Below are positions 21,646 through 30,918 of a DNA stretch of 64,000 nt, in pieces. The notes under the pieces are model-generated. The model was not told where the DNA came from. It saw nothing but the letters and a program-made list of their open reading frames with translations, and ran no database searches. The stretch's first letter is position 1. The number at the start of each line of letters is the position of its first letter. Both the position numbers and the translations under genes were made by a program. This DNA is from Sceloporus undulatus (Eukaryota; Chordata; Lepidosauria; Squamata; Phrynosomatidae), in contig NC_056530.1 in assembly GCF_019175285.1 (NCBI RefSeq), positions 2,844,265-2,908,264 of the forward strand. The letters are read 5' to 3'.

Positions 21646-21697
21646 GAAGCCGCCTTCAGTCCCGGCCTGAGAGAAAGGCGGCGTATAAATAAAGCAA
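21646..21697 (+). mobile_element. LINE-tail fragment
   Basis: TAGAAGCCGCCTTCAGTCCC, then GAGAAAGGCGGCGTATAAAT. Confidence 0.55.
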
Positions 21698-21848
21698 AGC
21701 CTGCCAATAAGCGGAGAAAAGGGAGCCGTCCTTTGCCGTGACACCCCCACATTGTGTGGCAGGAGTAACACCTCTGAACCCCGCGAATCTACCCGACGTT
21801 TTAATACTATTTTTGTGTTGCTTTTAACACAAAATATATTAATAATAT

Positions 21849-22205
21849 ATTACCGCACCTTTCTCCCGATATAAGGACTCAAGATACTGTGTGATCCTTG
21901 GTTGAGAGGAAGTGATTTACATTTAAATAATAATAATAATAATAACAACAACAACAACAACAACAATAATAATAATAATGATGATGATGATAGCAGCATT
22001 ATATTAATATTACCCCGTCTTTCCCCCATCTAGAGACTCAAGGCGGCTAACAACAAATTTAAAACAGTCCAGTGCAAGGTATTATATCGTGTATTTATTT
22101 ATTTGTATCCTGCCTTTCTCCAGGTATAGGGGCCTATATATATTGCATATTTTGCAAATCTCTTGAGTCCCTATATCGGAAGAAAGGTGGGGTAATATTA
22201 ATATA

Positions 22206-22243
<38 letters not shown>

Positions 22244-22320
22244 TAAATGTAAATCACTTCCTCTCAACCAAAGATCACACAGTATCGGGTCCCTATATCG
22301 GGAGAAAGGCGGTGTAATAC
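21849..22320. repeat. Inverted cluster of LINE-tail modules with (AAT)n
   Basis: The left arm (21851-21945) reads CCTTTCTCCCGATATAAGGA ... GTTGAGAGGAAGTGATTTAC; the right arm (22218-22317) is its reverse complement. Further modules with CCTTTCTCC and CTATATCGG lie between at about 22015, 22110 and 22165. AAT and CAA triplet repeats fill the gaps. Confidence 0.75.
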
Positions 22321-22441
22321 CAATATATTATTATTAGTGTTATTATTGGTAATATTAATATTATATTATTAACCATAATAATAACTTACTGACTTATTAA
22401 CTGACTAAATATAGTAATAATATCAATAGTACCTGGCCACT

Positions 22442-22745
22442 GTGGTAAACAGGAGGGAGGGCTCTGGCTCCGACAGAGTTCTTCTTCTTCTTCTTCGGCT
22501 TCCTCTGTCGGTCTCTGGAAGGCTGCGGTTAAGAAATGCTTCCCTATCCTCAGCCCCGACGTGGATCGGTCGGTCTCTAGCCCTCGGGGCTGCTTTGAAA
22601 AACCCGTTTCATCAGCCATTTCTTCACTTCCGCGGCCAGACTTTCCCGTCCTCAAACCTTTGCCCGCCGGGGGCATCTTGCTGCAGCAACTAAGCCCAAG
22701 CCGCGTCCTCTTCCTCCTTAACCCCACTGAGCAGCAACAGGAGGT
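22442..22745. other. GC- and CpG-rich patch of unknown origin
   Basis: A roughly 300-base GC-rich island between AAT repeats, with CpG clusters such as CCCCGACGTGGATCGGTCGG. Open frames run on both strands, but none has a known domain. It is about 3 kb upstream of the P2 exon. Could be a regulatory element, an unannotated transcript start, or a young repeat. Confidence 0.35.
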
Positions 22746-22751
22746 TGCCTT

Positions 22752-22753
22752 TA

Positions 22754-22794
<41 letters not shown>

Positions 22795-22800
22795 TAATAA
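22752..22800. repeat. (AAT)n microsatellite
   Basis: ATAATAATA run. Confidence 0.95.
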
Positions 22801-22807
22801 CGATAGC

Positions 22808-22905
22808 TTTTTGTGGGTTTTTCCGGCTAGGAGGCTGTGTTCTGGAAGAGTTTATTCCTGACGTTTCGCCAGCATCTGTGGCTGGCATGGGAGTGAGTGG
22901 GGTAA
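22808..22905 (+). mobile_element. Element X, partial copy
   Basis: TTTTTGTGGGTTTTTCCGGC, then GTTCTGGAAGAGTTTATTCC and GACGTTTCGCCAGCATCTGT; matches the reverse of the fuller copy at 38499-38659. A second partial match lies at about 22988-23034. Confidence 0.7.
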
Positions 22906-23034
22906 ATCTGACCCTTGGCTGAGAGGAAGCGGTTTACATTTATATAATAATGATGGTGATAATAACAATAATAATAGTAACAATAATTGTGGGCCTATCT
23001 GGCAATGTGGCAGTGTTCTGGAAGAGTTTATTCC

Positions 23035-23198
23035 TGTTTTGTCTATAAAGCTTGCATGGTGTATTTTTGGTCGCATTTTGGTTGCCCCCAATAAAGGTAT
23101 TATCCCTGTTCTGTTTCCAAACCTTGCATTATATCTTTTGTGCATTTTGGTTGACACCCCCCCATAAAGGCACTCCTGTTTTATTTCAAAGGCTTGCT

Positions 23199-23230
<32 letters not shown>

Positions 23231-23495
23231 ATTTGATTGACCCCAAAAGGTTTTATTTTGAAAGCTTGCATTATATGTTTGGTGCATCTTGGCTGACCCC
23301 ATAAAGGTATCTCTGATTTATTTTGAAAGCTTGCCTTGTATGCTTTGTGCATCTTGGTTGACCGTGCATTATGTATTTCTGTGCATGTTGGTTGACCCCA
23401 TAAGAGGCACCCCTGTTTGCTTTCCAAACCTTGCAACAGATCTTTTTGTGTGTGTGTGTGTGTGTGTGGTGCATTTGCCCCATAAAGGTATCCCT
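23035..23495. repeat. 62-72 bp minisatellite, about seven units
   Basis: The unit pattern is CCCTGTTTTNTTTCNAAGCT, GCATTATAT, TTTGTGCATTTTGGTTGACC, CCATAAAGGTAT. Two units have a (GT)n expansion at the same internal position (near 23200-23230 and 23446-23468). Diverged inverted relatives occur at 28705-28930. Confidence 0.8.
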
Positions 23496-23540
23496 GCTTT
23501 GAGGATTTGGGGAGCTGTGATACTTTTCTTTACTATAGGG

Positions 23541-24420
23541 CTGTTGTTGTTGTTGTTAGCTGCCCTCCAGTCGACTCATGAATCCCTGTCATCCATTGCT
23601 TTCTTGCCCAGATCCTGCAAGCCCTTGCCTATAATATCCCCCCTGATCTTGTCCGTCCATCTGGTTTGTGGCCTTCCTCGCTTTCTCCTCTCCTCTACCT
23701 TTCCTAGCATTATATAGTATAGTGACCCATGCCTTCTCTTGATGTGGCCAAAGTACCATAGTCTCCACTTGACCATCTTTGCTCCCAAGGAGAGCCCCAT
23801 TTGTTTGTCTTCTTAGCTGTCCATGGGATCATCCTAAGTCCTCTTCTCCAGCCACACATTTCCAATGAGTTGGCTTTCTTTCTGTCGGCTTCCTTGACTG
23901 TCCAGCTCTCGCATCCGCAAATGGGGATGATGGGGAATACAGTGGCCTCTGGTGCTCAGCTGTATGTCTTTGCTCTTCAGTATCTTCTTCTTCTTCTTTC
24001 TTGACTGCAGTCTCCATTCTGGTCAGTATTTGATCCTAGAGATGGGAATTCTTTCGCTGTTTCATTTCCTCGTTGTCTAGATTGAACTTGTGTATTTCTT
24101 CTGAGGACCTTATTTTGGTTCCCTTCACGTTCAGCCTCAGACCTGCCTTTGCCCTTTCATCTTGGACCTTCCTTATCAACTGCTCCAATTCCTCAAGGTC
24201 TTCTGCTCATATTACGGTGTCATTATTCTCTGCACCTTTTGGGTGGTTCATGTCCCTTCTTCCTGTCTTCCGTCTTTTTCTGCTTCTCATTCTGCTTTTC
24301 TTAGGATGCTTTCAGCATATAAATTCATCAAAAAAGGGGATAGGATGCAGCCTTGCCTGAGCCCTTTCCCAATTGGGAGCCACTGCCTTCCATAGCTTTT
24401 CATGACCTATACAACCCAAG
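23541..24420 (-). mobile_element. RTE/Bov-B-like LINE, 3' half
   Basis: Minus-strand translation gives the reverse-transcriptase segment GCILSPFLMNLYAES (24293-24362), then LEELEQLIRKVQDERAKAGL (about 24125-24215), and the C-terminal segment FGHIKRRHG ... RGRPQTRWTDKIRGD (about 23630-23750). The order matches RTE-clade Bov-B LINEs. The pieces lie in different frames, so it is broken, and it is 5'-truncated. It lies just upstream of the RUNX3 P2 promoter. Confidence 0.85.
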
Positions 24421-24653
24421 GCTTTGCTTTCTTGTCTATAGTCTATAAAAAACACGCTGATTCTTTTTGGGGGGGCGTCCCTTTGGTGCAAAGTGTGCTA
24501 CTCCTGAGCAATCTGGAGAGTTTCCCATTGAAACGTCTTGCAAATCCGGTCTCTTTAAAGGCCCCTTTTAATGGAGGAAAGTGATGCTGAAGGGGATCCA
24601 AAATACGAGAAGCCCTTTTCTTTAAAGTTCCAAAGAAACTAATCGACTGGGAG

Positions 24654-24766
24654 GGGTGGGCGTGGCCTAGCTCCACAGGGGGCGTGTCCCACTGCCCCAC
24701 CCCTTTCCTCCTCTGCCTCTGGTTGGTTCCCGGGGCTGCCATTCCTCTTTGGGGGGCCACGCCCCC
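24654..24766. promoter_or_regulatory. Cluster of GC-box/KLF-type motifs
   Basis: Several SP/KLF-type motifs occur within about 110 bases at the upstream edge of the P2 CpG-rich region: GGGTGGGCGTGGCC, GGGGGCGTG and CCACGCCCCC. Clusters like this are typical of CpG-island promoters; use here is inferred. Confidence 0.5.
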
Positions 24767-24931
24767 TCCTCTGCCTCTGCCTCCGTTGAGTCTCCTCCGT
24801 AAAGGAGGCCTGGAGGTGACCGAGGCCAGACCGCGACTCAGTGGACCAGGCGATGCCCAGCTGGGAGGCCGGGAAAAGGAAGGGCTTCGGGAGGGGGTGT
24901 GTGTGTGAGAGAGAGAGACAACAACAGCCAC

Positions 24932-24938
24932 AACCACA
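24932..24938 (-). promoter_or_regulatory. Candidate RUNX site in the P2 promoter
   Basis: The sequence is AACCACA, the reverse complement of the RUNX consensus TGTGGTT, about 720 bases upstream of the P2 ATG. RUNX promoters are known to be auto- and cross-regulated. A 7-mer can also occur by chance. Confidence 0.35.
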
Positions 24939-25200
24939 CAAGGAACTCCTTCTAGCACCTCCAAGAATTGGAATTGCGGTCTCCCATCCCCCCCGATCCT
25001 CTTGGTGACTCTGGTTTTTGAGGGGGACAAAGCAACGCTAGGAGGCTGATTTGGGTCCCAGCAGCCGAGCGAAGTCACCTTGGACTCGGAGAGGGGGAGA
25101 TCTAGATATATATAGACAGAGAGAGAGAGAGAGAGAGGAAGGAATTGGAGGAACCGACAAGGAACGGAGCGAAGTGTGTGTCTGTGTGTGTTTGTGAAGG

Positions 25201-25598
25201 GGGACTTGAGGTCGCCTTGCCTCATCTGGGACTTGAGACAACTGTCATCTCTTGGGACTTGATCACTTTCTCCTTTGCTTGGGACTTGAGAAAAGTGCCT
25301 TCTGGCTGGGACTTGAGATCGCCCTGCCCTTCTTCGCTTGAGACTCGGGAAAACTGCCCTTGAGCTGGGACTTTGAGAAGACTGCTCGAGTTCTGCTCGG
25401 GGCTTGGGATCCCCATTGCCATCTATTGCGACTTGAGACAAACTGTCATCTGGTTGGGACTTGAGGCCGCAGTGTCCTTTGATTGGGGCTTTGAGAAAGC
25501 CCTCCTTTAGTTGGGACTTCAGATCCCTGGTGCTCTAGTCGGGACTTTGGGGAAAGCGTCCTCTAGTCGGGGCTGGAGCTCTTCTGGGGGGACTTGAG
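25201..25598 (+). repeat. 27-28 bp minisatellite in the P2 promoter/5' UTR, 15 units
   Basis: The core GGGACTTGAGA recurs at 25201, 25228, 25254, 25281, 25308, 25340, 25367, 25400, 25428, 25456, 25486, 25513, 25541, 25570 and 25589. Most spacings are 26-33 bases. Cores are well kept and the spacers are diverged. Only about 64 bases separate the last unit from the RUNX3 start codon. The antisense reading of the array gives the repeated SQVP-like peptide of a spurious minus-strand frame. Confidence 0.9.
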
Positions 25599-25604
25599 AG
25601 GTGA

Positions 25605-26051
<447 letters not shown>

Positions 26052-26089
26052 TAGGTTCTAGAAGCAGCATCTAGAGAGAGGCCTGGCAG

Positions 26090-26285
26090 TGCTTTTGAAG
26101 ACTCCCTGGAAGAAAGAAGTTGGCAGCAAGGCGCTTTCCGAGGTGTGCAGTCGAAGGCTTTCGTGGCTGGCATCCATCGTTTTGGGTGGGTTCCTCGGGC
26201 AATGTGGTCATAGCCCGAAAAACCCAGAAGAAACTATAGCTTTCCTAGACTTCAACCGACTTCCTCAGACGCAGACTGAAGTCTA
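26090..26285 (+). mobile_element. Element Y, interrupted by X
   Basis: GAAGACTCCCTGGAAGAAAG, AAGTTGGCAGCAAGGCGC, then after the X insert GCTTTCCTAGACTTC and ACTTCCTCAGACGCAG. GCTTTCC occurs on both sides of the insert (26133-26139 and 26239-26245). Confidence 0.75.
26140..26238 (+). mobile_element. Element X inserted in Y with 7-bp target duplication
   Basis: GTGTGCAGTCGAAGGCTTTC, then GTGGCTGGCATCCATCG and ending ATAGCCCGAAAAACCCAGAA; a 99-bp piece related to the X copy at 38499-38659. Confidence 0.75.
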
Positions 26286-26392
26286 CCAAAGCTCAGGCTG
26301 CCAACATCTTTCTTTCAGGGAGTCTCATAGGTGCCACAAGACCTTTCGGCATGCTGATTTTACAGACTGACACGGCTATCTCTTTGGAAACT
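26286..26392 (-). mobile_element. Element Y, reverse piece
   Basis: GCCAACATCTTTCTTTCAGG, GAGTCTCATAGGTGCCACAA and TTTACAGACTGACACGGCTA; head to head with the forward copy before it. Confidence 0.7.
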
Positions 26393-26449
26393 CAACACAG
26401 GGATGCTTTGACTGGTCCTTCTGTCAGGAGAAAGGCAGAAGATGAGAAA

Positions 26450-26545
26450 ACAACAACAACAACAACAACCTAAGTTGTTGCACCTTTGAGACTCCCTGGA
26501 AGAAATGAGCTGGACTTCAGCCTCCTTCCCCAGATGCATATATGT
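26450..26545 (+). mobile_element. (CAA)n and element Y piece
   Basis: (ACA)n at 26450-26470, then TTGCACCTTTGAGACTCCCT and CTTCCCCAGATGCATA. Confidence 0.65.
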
Positions 26546-26597
26546 TTTTGTAAGCTTTCAATCCTCATTTTGTATGGTTTTAGGGAGAATTCAAAGC

Positions 26598-26760
26598 TAT
26601 AGCCCAACCAGTCTCTAGAATCAGTATGTGGAGCCCTGTTAGTCTGTGGGATCAGTATGTGGAGAGATCTTGTAGCACCTTTTGAGACTCACTGAAAGAA
26701 AGAAGTTGGCAGCAAAGAGCTTCTCTAGACTTCAGTCGACTTCCTCAGATGCTTTTGGTG
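26598..26760 (+). mobile_element. Element Y copy
   Basis: AGAGATCTTGTAGCACCTTT, GAGACTCACTGAAAGAAAGA, CTAGACTTCAGTCGACTTCC. The 5' part with GTTAGTCTGTGGGATCAGTA is duplicated. Confidence 0.75.
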
Positions 26761-26871
26761 GAGTGGAAACCAGGGACTGACACATATATGTGCCATTGGT
26801 AGGTGAGGATGTCAGTTCAAAGACAAAATCCTTTGTGCCTGGAAATGAAGTAGCAAGTTCAGTTTCCCAGT

Positions 26872-26998
26872 CCGCTATATGCATCTGAGGAAGGAGACTG
26901 AAGCCTAGGGAAACTCATTGCTGCCAACTTCTTTCTTTCAGGGAGCCACAAGATCTCTCTGCATACTGATTTTACAGACTGACACGGCTATCTCTTTG
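26872..26998 (-). mobile_element. Element Y copy (reverse)
   Basis: TATGCATCTGAGGAAGGAGA, CTGCCAACTTCTTTCTTTCA and CAGACTGACACGGCTATCTC. Confidence 0.75.
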
Positions 26999-27061
26999 AA
27001 TCCTAGTTAAAACCATATGAAATTAAGATTGAAACCAAAGCCATCATGGTTTTTTTCTTGT

Positions 27062-27175
27062 CTGAGGCTGAGAGAGTGTGACTTGCTTGGAATTAGACAG
27101 TCGGCAGGGCCGAGTCTGGATTTGAACCCTGGTCTCCAGAGTCGTGTGGAGTCCAACACTTAAACGCCTTGGGAA
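27062..27175 (-). mobile_element. SINE-S fragment (reverse)
   Basis: TGAGGCTGAGAGAGTGTGAC then GGATTTGAACCCTGGTCTCC and AGTCCAACACTTAAACGCC. Confidence 0.8.
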
Positions 27176-27186
27176 GAAAAGGCGGA

Positions 27187-27196
27187 NNNNNNNNNN
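27187..27196. other. Assembly gap (10 N)
   Basis: Ten N bases between GGCGGA and GTATAAATAA. The flanks together look like a LINE-tail end, so the true missing length may be very small. Confidence 1.
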
Positions 27197-27216
27197 GTAT
27201 AAATAAAGTCAATAAA

Positions 27217-27327
27217 GATCAGTGAAAGAAAGTCCATAAATCAACGAAAGAAAGCCTATAAATCAATCCAAGGAAGTCCATAAATCAATCAAAGAAAGTC
27301 AACCAAGCAATAAATCAACCAAAGACC
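27217..27327. repeat. About 24-bp minisatellite, five units
   Basis: Repeats of the type AAAGTCCATAAATCAATCAA, starting right after the gap and the LINE-tail end. Confidence 0.75.
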
Positions 27328-27593
27328 CGATACCAGGCCGGTTCTTGGTGGTTTAACGGAGAGGGCAAGGAAGCCATGCAGCCAAACCGCTTGCGCTCCC
27401 GCCTTGCCCTCCGGTGCCGCCTCCTCGCCTGGAACAAGGCAGCCTTGGGGGAATTGCTGCGCAGAATTTTAGCCAGTAGAGCCCTAAGATTTGATGCCTC
27501 TTTTCAGGATGGGACTGCGCTCCTGTTTCGAAACTCTTTGGGGGACCCAAAGCGCAGCCGGGTTTGCTTCTGAGTCATGGCTTCGCCATGGCA

Positions 27594-27716
27594 ACCCCTG
27601 GGCAAGTCTCACTCTCTCAGCCTCAAATGATGGCCATGGCACATCCCCTCTGAAGAACCCTTGCCAAGGAAACCCCACAAGAGGTTGGCCTTAGGTTCAT
27701 ATAACCCCCCCCAGTG
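27594..27716 (+). mobile_element. SINE-S fragment
   Basis: GGCAAGTCTCACTCTCTCAG, CTGAAGAACCCTTGCCAAGG and AAGAGGTTGGCCTTAGGTTC. Confidence 0.75.
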
Positions 27717-27718
27717 AG

Positions 27719-27905
27719 CTTTGGGCAAGTCACACTCTCTCAGCCTCAAGAGGTTGGCAGTGGCAACCTCTGAAGAGCCTAATCCTTCAAATACAAATAA
27801 TAATTTGCCAAGAAAAGCTCAGGAGACTGAGAGAGAGTGGCTTGAGAGACTGGTTCACCTTAGAGTCGCCCTAAATCTGGAACGACTTGAAGGGGCACAA
27901 TCACA
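27719..27905 (+). mobile_element. SINE-S fragment, second in tandem
   Basis: CTTTGGGCAAGTCACACTCT, GCCAAGAAAAGCTCAGGAGA, and tail CTGGAACGACTTGAAGGGGC. An AAT-rich stretch interrupts it near 27790. Confidence 0.75.
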
Positions 27906-27924
27906 GAAAGTACTATGTTTTCCA

Positions 27925-27937
27925 TATTATTATTATT

Positions 27938-27976
<39 letters not shown>

Positions 27977-28135
27977 TATTTCTATCCCGCCCCATCTGCA
28001 CGCAGGCAATCGGGGTGGCTTACAGCATTAAAAATGATACATATCATATCTCCTCAACCCTCCCTCCTTTAAATAGAATTAAACACTTTACAATTAAAAC
28101 ATGTTTAAAAGATCAACGACATTTTAGACAGTAAA
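27925..28135 (-). mobile_element. (AAT)n and LINE-tail fragment
   Basis: (AAT)n to 27974, then GTATTTCTATCCCGCCCCAT and CAATCGGGGTGGCTTACAGC. Confidence 0.65.
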
Positions 28136-28267
28136 ACAACAACAACAATAACAACAACGGACAGGCAAACAGCAAACGGGATCGGATTTGTTTTTTTTAA
28201 AATTGGGTTTTGAACCCCATATTGGGAGAAAAACTGAATATAAATCCGATTTAAAAAAAAATAAATG

Positions 28268-28372
28268 GTTGGGGCTGCAACAAGCTACAATTCCCAGGAT
28301 TCCATAGCATTGAGCCATAGCAGTTAAAGTATTGTCAAGTCGGATTATCCCTGCAGTGTGGACGCAGCCTCT
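28268..28372. mobile_element. MITE-A, right half
   Basis: CTACAATTCCCAGGATTCCA, TAGCATTGAGCCATAGCAGT and CCCTGCAGTGTGGACGCAGC. Confidence 0.75.
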
Positions 28373-28641
28373 GAGAGCAATCCGATAAGGAGGCCTGCTC
28401 TGTTTGGAAGGGAGGGAGCTCTTTTGGGGTCGGAATGCGAATGACAAGCCAAGGAAACGGATTCGAATCCTCCCAGTCTCAAACCAGTGCGATGACTGGA
28501 TCGATTCTCACTCCTAGAAGGAGAATAAACCAATGTCTTCCCCAGTGGAGATGTCATTTTGGTCTCTCAAAGAGAGAGATTGCAGCGCCCAAGTAAGAAA
28601 AGCAGGGTAAAATAGTGTTAATGTCAATCTATCACTACCTA

Positions 28642-28656
28642 AAAGTAATAATAATA

Positions 28657-28703
<47 letters not shown>

Positions 28704-28704
28704 C
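28642..28704. repeat. (AAT)n microsatellite
   Basis: ATAATAATA run. Confidence 0.95.
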
Positions 28705-28930
28705 AACCTCCACAATCCACCAAACAGGGATACCTTGTTTTTTGAACCAATCAAAATGCCATGTTGCAAAGTGCATAACCCTCACAATCCACCAAACAGG
28801 GTTGCCTTTTGGGGGTCAACCCAAACGCACAAAATATACATGTCTTGCAACATTTCTTTGGCACATTTGGCTTGGCCCCAATTTATTTATTTTGGGAGTT
28901 TTCTTCGACCCAAACTTGTGCATTCTGACT
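28705..28930. repeat. Diverged minisatellite, inverted relative of 23035-23495
   Basis: ACCAAACAGGGATACC and ACCAAACAGGGTTGCC recur 70-odd bases apart, with TCAACCCAAACGCACAAAAT in between, the reverse of the TTTGTGCATTTTGGTTGACC block of the 23-kb array. Confidence 0.55.
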
Positions 28931-28999
28931 GGCCCAATTTTTGCATTTGGGTTGGTGCAAAAAATGGTATAACTGTCTAGTTGATATGGGAGGTAATTG

Positions 29000-29050
29000 T
29001 AATGTGTATATACACACATATATATTACATACACACACACACATACACAA
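29000..29050. repeat. TA/CA microsatellite
   Basis: TATATACACACA and ACACACACAC runs. Confidence 0.85.
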
Positions 29051-29409
29051 ATGTTCAATAAAGGGTACTCCCAGAAAAGTGGGCATGGGAATATGGTTGC
29101 CCCAGTGTGTAAAATATGCCCCTTGAGTGGCATGTATTTTACCCCTCTGAGTTGGAGGGGAACCCCAAAGGCCAAGTAGACTAACCCTCTGCCTTTGCTG
29201 AAATACACGCTTAAAGCACTCCAAAGGCCTAGCCGAAGCCAATCTTGCCAAAAGTATTTAAAAATCAGATTGATTTATCCATGGCACAACTTAAAGAGAT
29301 TAAAAAAACGAGGGAGATGGATGGTTTTATATCCTTTTCTAACACCCTTTTACCCACCACGAGGAGCCCAGGGGTCACAACCAGGGGAGCAGATGCATTC
29401 GGTGTCCCT

Positions 29410-29523
29410 TACTTTGGGGAAAATATGTAGAGAGATCTCTTGGCACCTTTGAGACTAACTGGGAGAAAGAAGTTGGCAGCAGGAACTTTTCTAGACTTTA
29501 GTCGACTTCCTCAGATGCATTTG
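29410..29523 (+). mobile_element. Element Y copy
   Basis: AGAGATCTCTTGGCACCTTT, GAGACTAACTGGGAGAAAGA, CTAGACTTTAGTCGACTTCC. Confidence 0.75.
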
Positions 29524-29734
29524 GAGAAAATAAAGGCCTAAATCCAGTTGTTAGACCCAACTAAAGGAGACCCATGGAAGCCAAGCCAGACTTTCCCTAA
29601 ACTTAGGTTGAATTGATTCCATGGATCTGTTGTAGTAGTTGTTGGAATTAGCAAGTGGATTTGGACCACTCTCCAGCAAAACTGCTTCCTTTCTCTAACA
29701 TCAGTAGTCTCTGAGATCTTCTCCAGGTTGCTGC

Positions 29735-29878
29735 TGTTGTTGTTGTTGCTATTGTGTGTGCCTTCAAGTCGTTTTGGACTCATGGCGACCTTAAGGCAAA
29801 CCTATCCTGGGGTTTTCTTTGCAAGATTTGTTCAGAGGTGGTTTGCCACTGCCCTCCCCTGGGGCTGAGAGAGTGTAG
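29735..29878 (-). mobile_element. SINE-S copy (reverse), truncated
   Basis: (TTG)n, then GTGCCTTCAAGTCGTTTTGG, GACCTTAAGGCAAACCTATC and GGGGCTGAGAGAGTGTAG. Confidence 0.8.
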
Positions 29879-29990
29879 GGATGTGTAGTGTGTAGAACGC
29901 CTGGGGATTTGTAGTTTGAGGCCCCAGACCTTTCTTGACAAGCCAGGCTGAATACAGTGGGTCCTCTGGTGGAACCTAAAATCCTGGTGC
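29879..29990 (+). repeat. Inverted duplication arm (partner at 31125-31216)
   Basis: GGGATGTGTAGTGTGTAGAA then GGGGATTTGTAGTTTGAGGC and CAGACCTTTCTTGACAAGCC; the reverse complement occurs at 31125-31216 in the same order. Confidence 0.75.
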
Positions 29991-30023
29991 TTCCAGGAGG
30001 CCACCAGAAATAGTCAGGCCAAA

Positions 30024-30302
30024 ATGTTTATGTGTGTGTATGTATATATACACACAAACATATATATATATATATCCACACACACACACTTGCTATACAC
30101 ACACACGCACACACATAAAGAGAGCAACTTGTTTTATACAGCATATATCTATCTATATATACACACTATATATCGCTCTCGCTCTCTCTATATAAAGAGA
30201 GCCGCTTAGTGTGTGTTTGTGTGTGTGTAGATATATATATCTACACACACACTTGCTGTTTATAGATATACAAACCACACTCTCACACACACACACACAC
30301 CT
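30024..30302. repeat. TA/CA/GT microsatellite cluster
   Basis: Alternating TA and CA arrays with short palindromes such as GTAGATATATATATCTAC around 30227-30244. Confidence 0.85.
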
Positions 30303-30344
30303 GAAAGGAGAGGAGGCTTCTTTTCCAGCTTCTCCTTCCACTGC

Positions 30345-30480
30345 TGCTCTCAAAGGGGCTGCAAGATCCCTTGGCAAGGATGCCTTGATAGCCATTGAAT
30401 GGCCAGTGCCTCCTCCTGTGTTTGGGATGCAGATGGCAAAGTCCCACTCTCTCAGCCTCAGAGGGAAGGCAAGGACAAAC
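30345..30480 (+). mobile_element. Y fragment plus SINE-S fragment
   Basis: CTCAAAGGGGCTGCAAGATC (Y end, reverse), then CAGATGGCAAAGTCCCACTC and TCAGCCTCAGAGGGAAGGCA (SINE-S, forward). The same pair in the same order recurs at 31825-31912. Confidence 0.65.
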
Positions 30481-30612
30481 CTTTGAGGAGTCCAGAAAAG
30501 CAATGCAATGGCCTTGCCTTTCTCCTCCCCAGCAACCTTTGGTTCTACTGCTTTGGCAGCTGGACCCAATGCTTTTCAGGATCCTTTCACATGCCATCCT
30601 CCAAAGCACCTG

Positions 30613-30690
30613 GTCTGGCCTAGTGGTCTGAGTGTTGGACTCTAGAGCCCAGGGTTGGATTCCCTTTGGAAACCCACTGGCTGATCTCAG
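30613..30690 (+). mobile_element. SINE-S head fragment
   Basis: CTGGCCTAGTGGTCTGAGTG, then TTGGACTCTAGAGCCCAGG. Confidence 0.7.
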
Positions 30691-30918
30691 GTGTTGTGGC
30701 ATTGTGAAAGAACCACAACCAGCCCATAGCCCCCCCAAAAAAAACACAGGGGAAAGACAACTGAGTGGCTAAACATGGGTAGGATGCCTGCCTCTGCAAT
30801 CCTGGCTTGCCCATCAAGAATTAATGGTGGTAGGATTCAAACCCACAGCCCTGGGAGTCGTCTGCAAAGGGATCGCTCCTTTGAGACAGACTGCAAGAAA
30901 GAAGCTGGGAGCCAGCTA

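Noticed and set aside
22386-22727. A protein-coding exon in the CpG-rich patch
   Set aside because: Frames are open on both strands, with no domain, and the Glu run is the complement of a TTC repeat. Kept only as a possible regulatory patch.
1-24600. The RUNX3 distal (P1) first exon, MASNSIFDSF
   Set aside because: I looked for an ATG GCN TCN AAY-type start followed by the expected residues and did not find one; it is probably upstream of the window.
24443-25441. 332-residue minus-strand open frame, the longest in the window
   Set aside because: It runs antisense through the P2 CpG-rich region. Its repeated SQVP peptide comes from the 27-bp minisatellite, its Ser-Leu run from a GA tract, and it has no known domain. 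GC-rich DNA lacks stops by chance.
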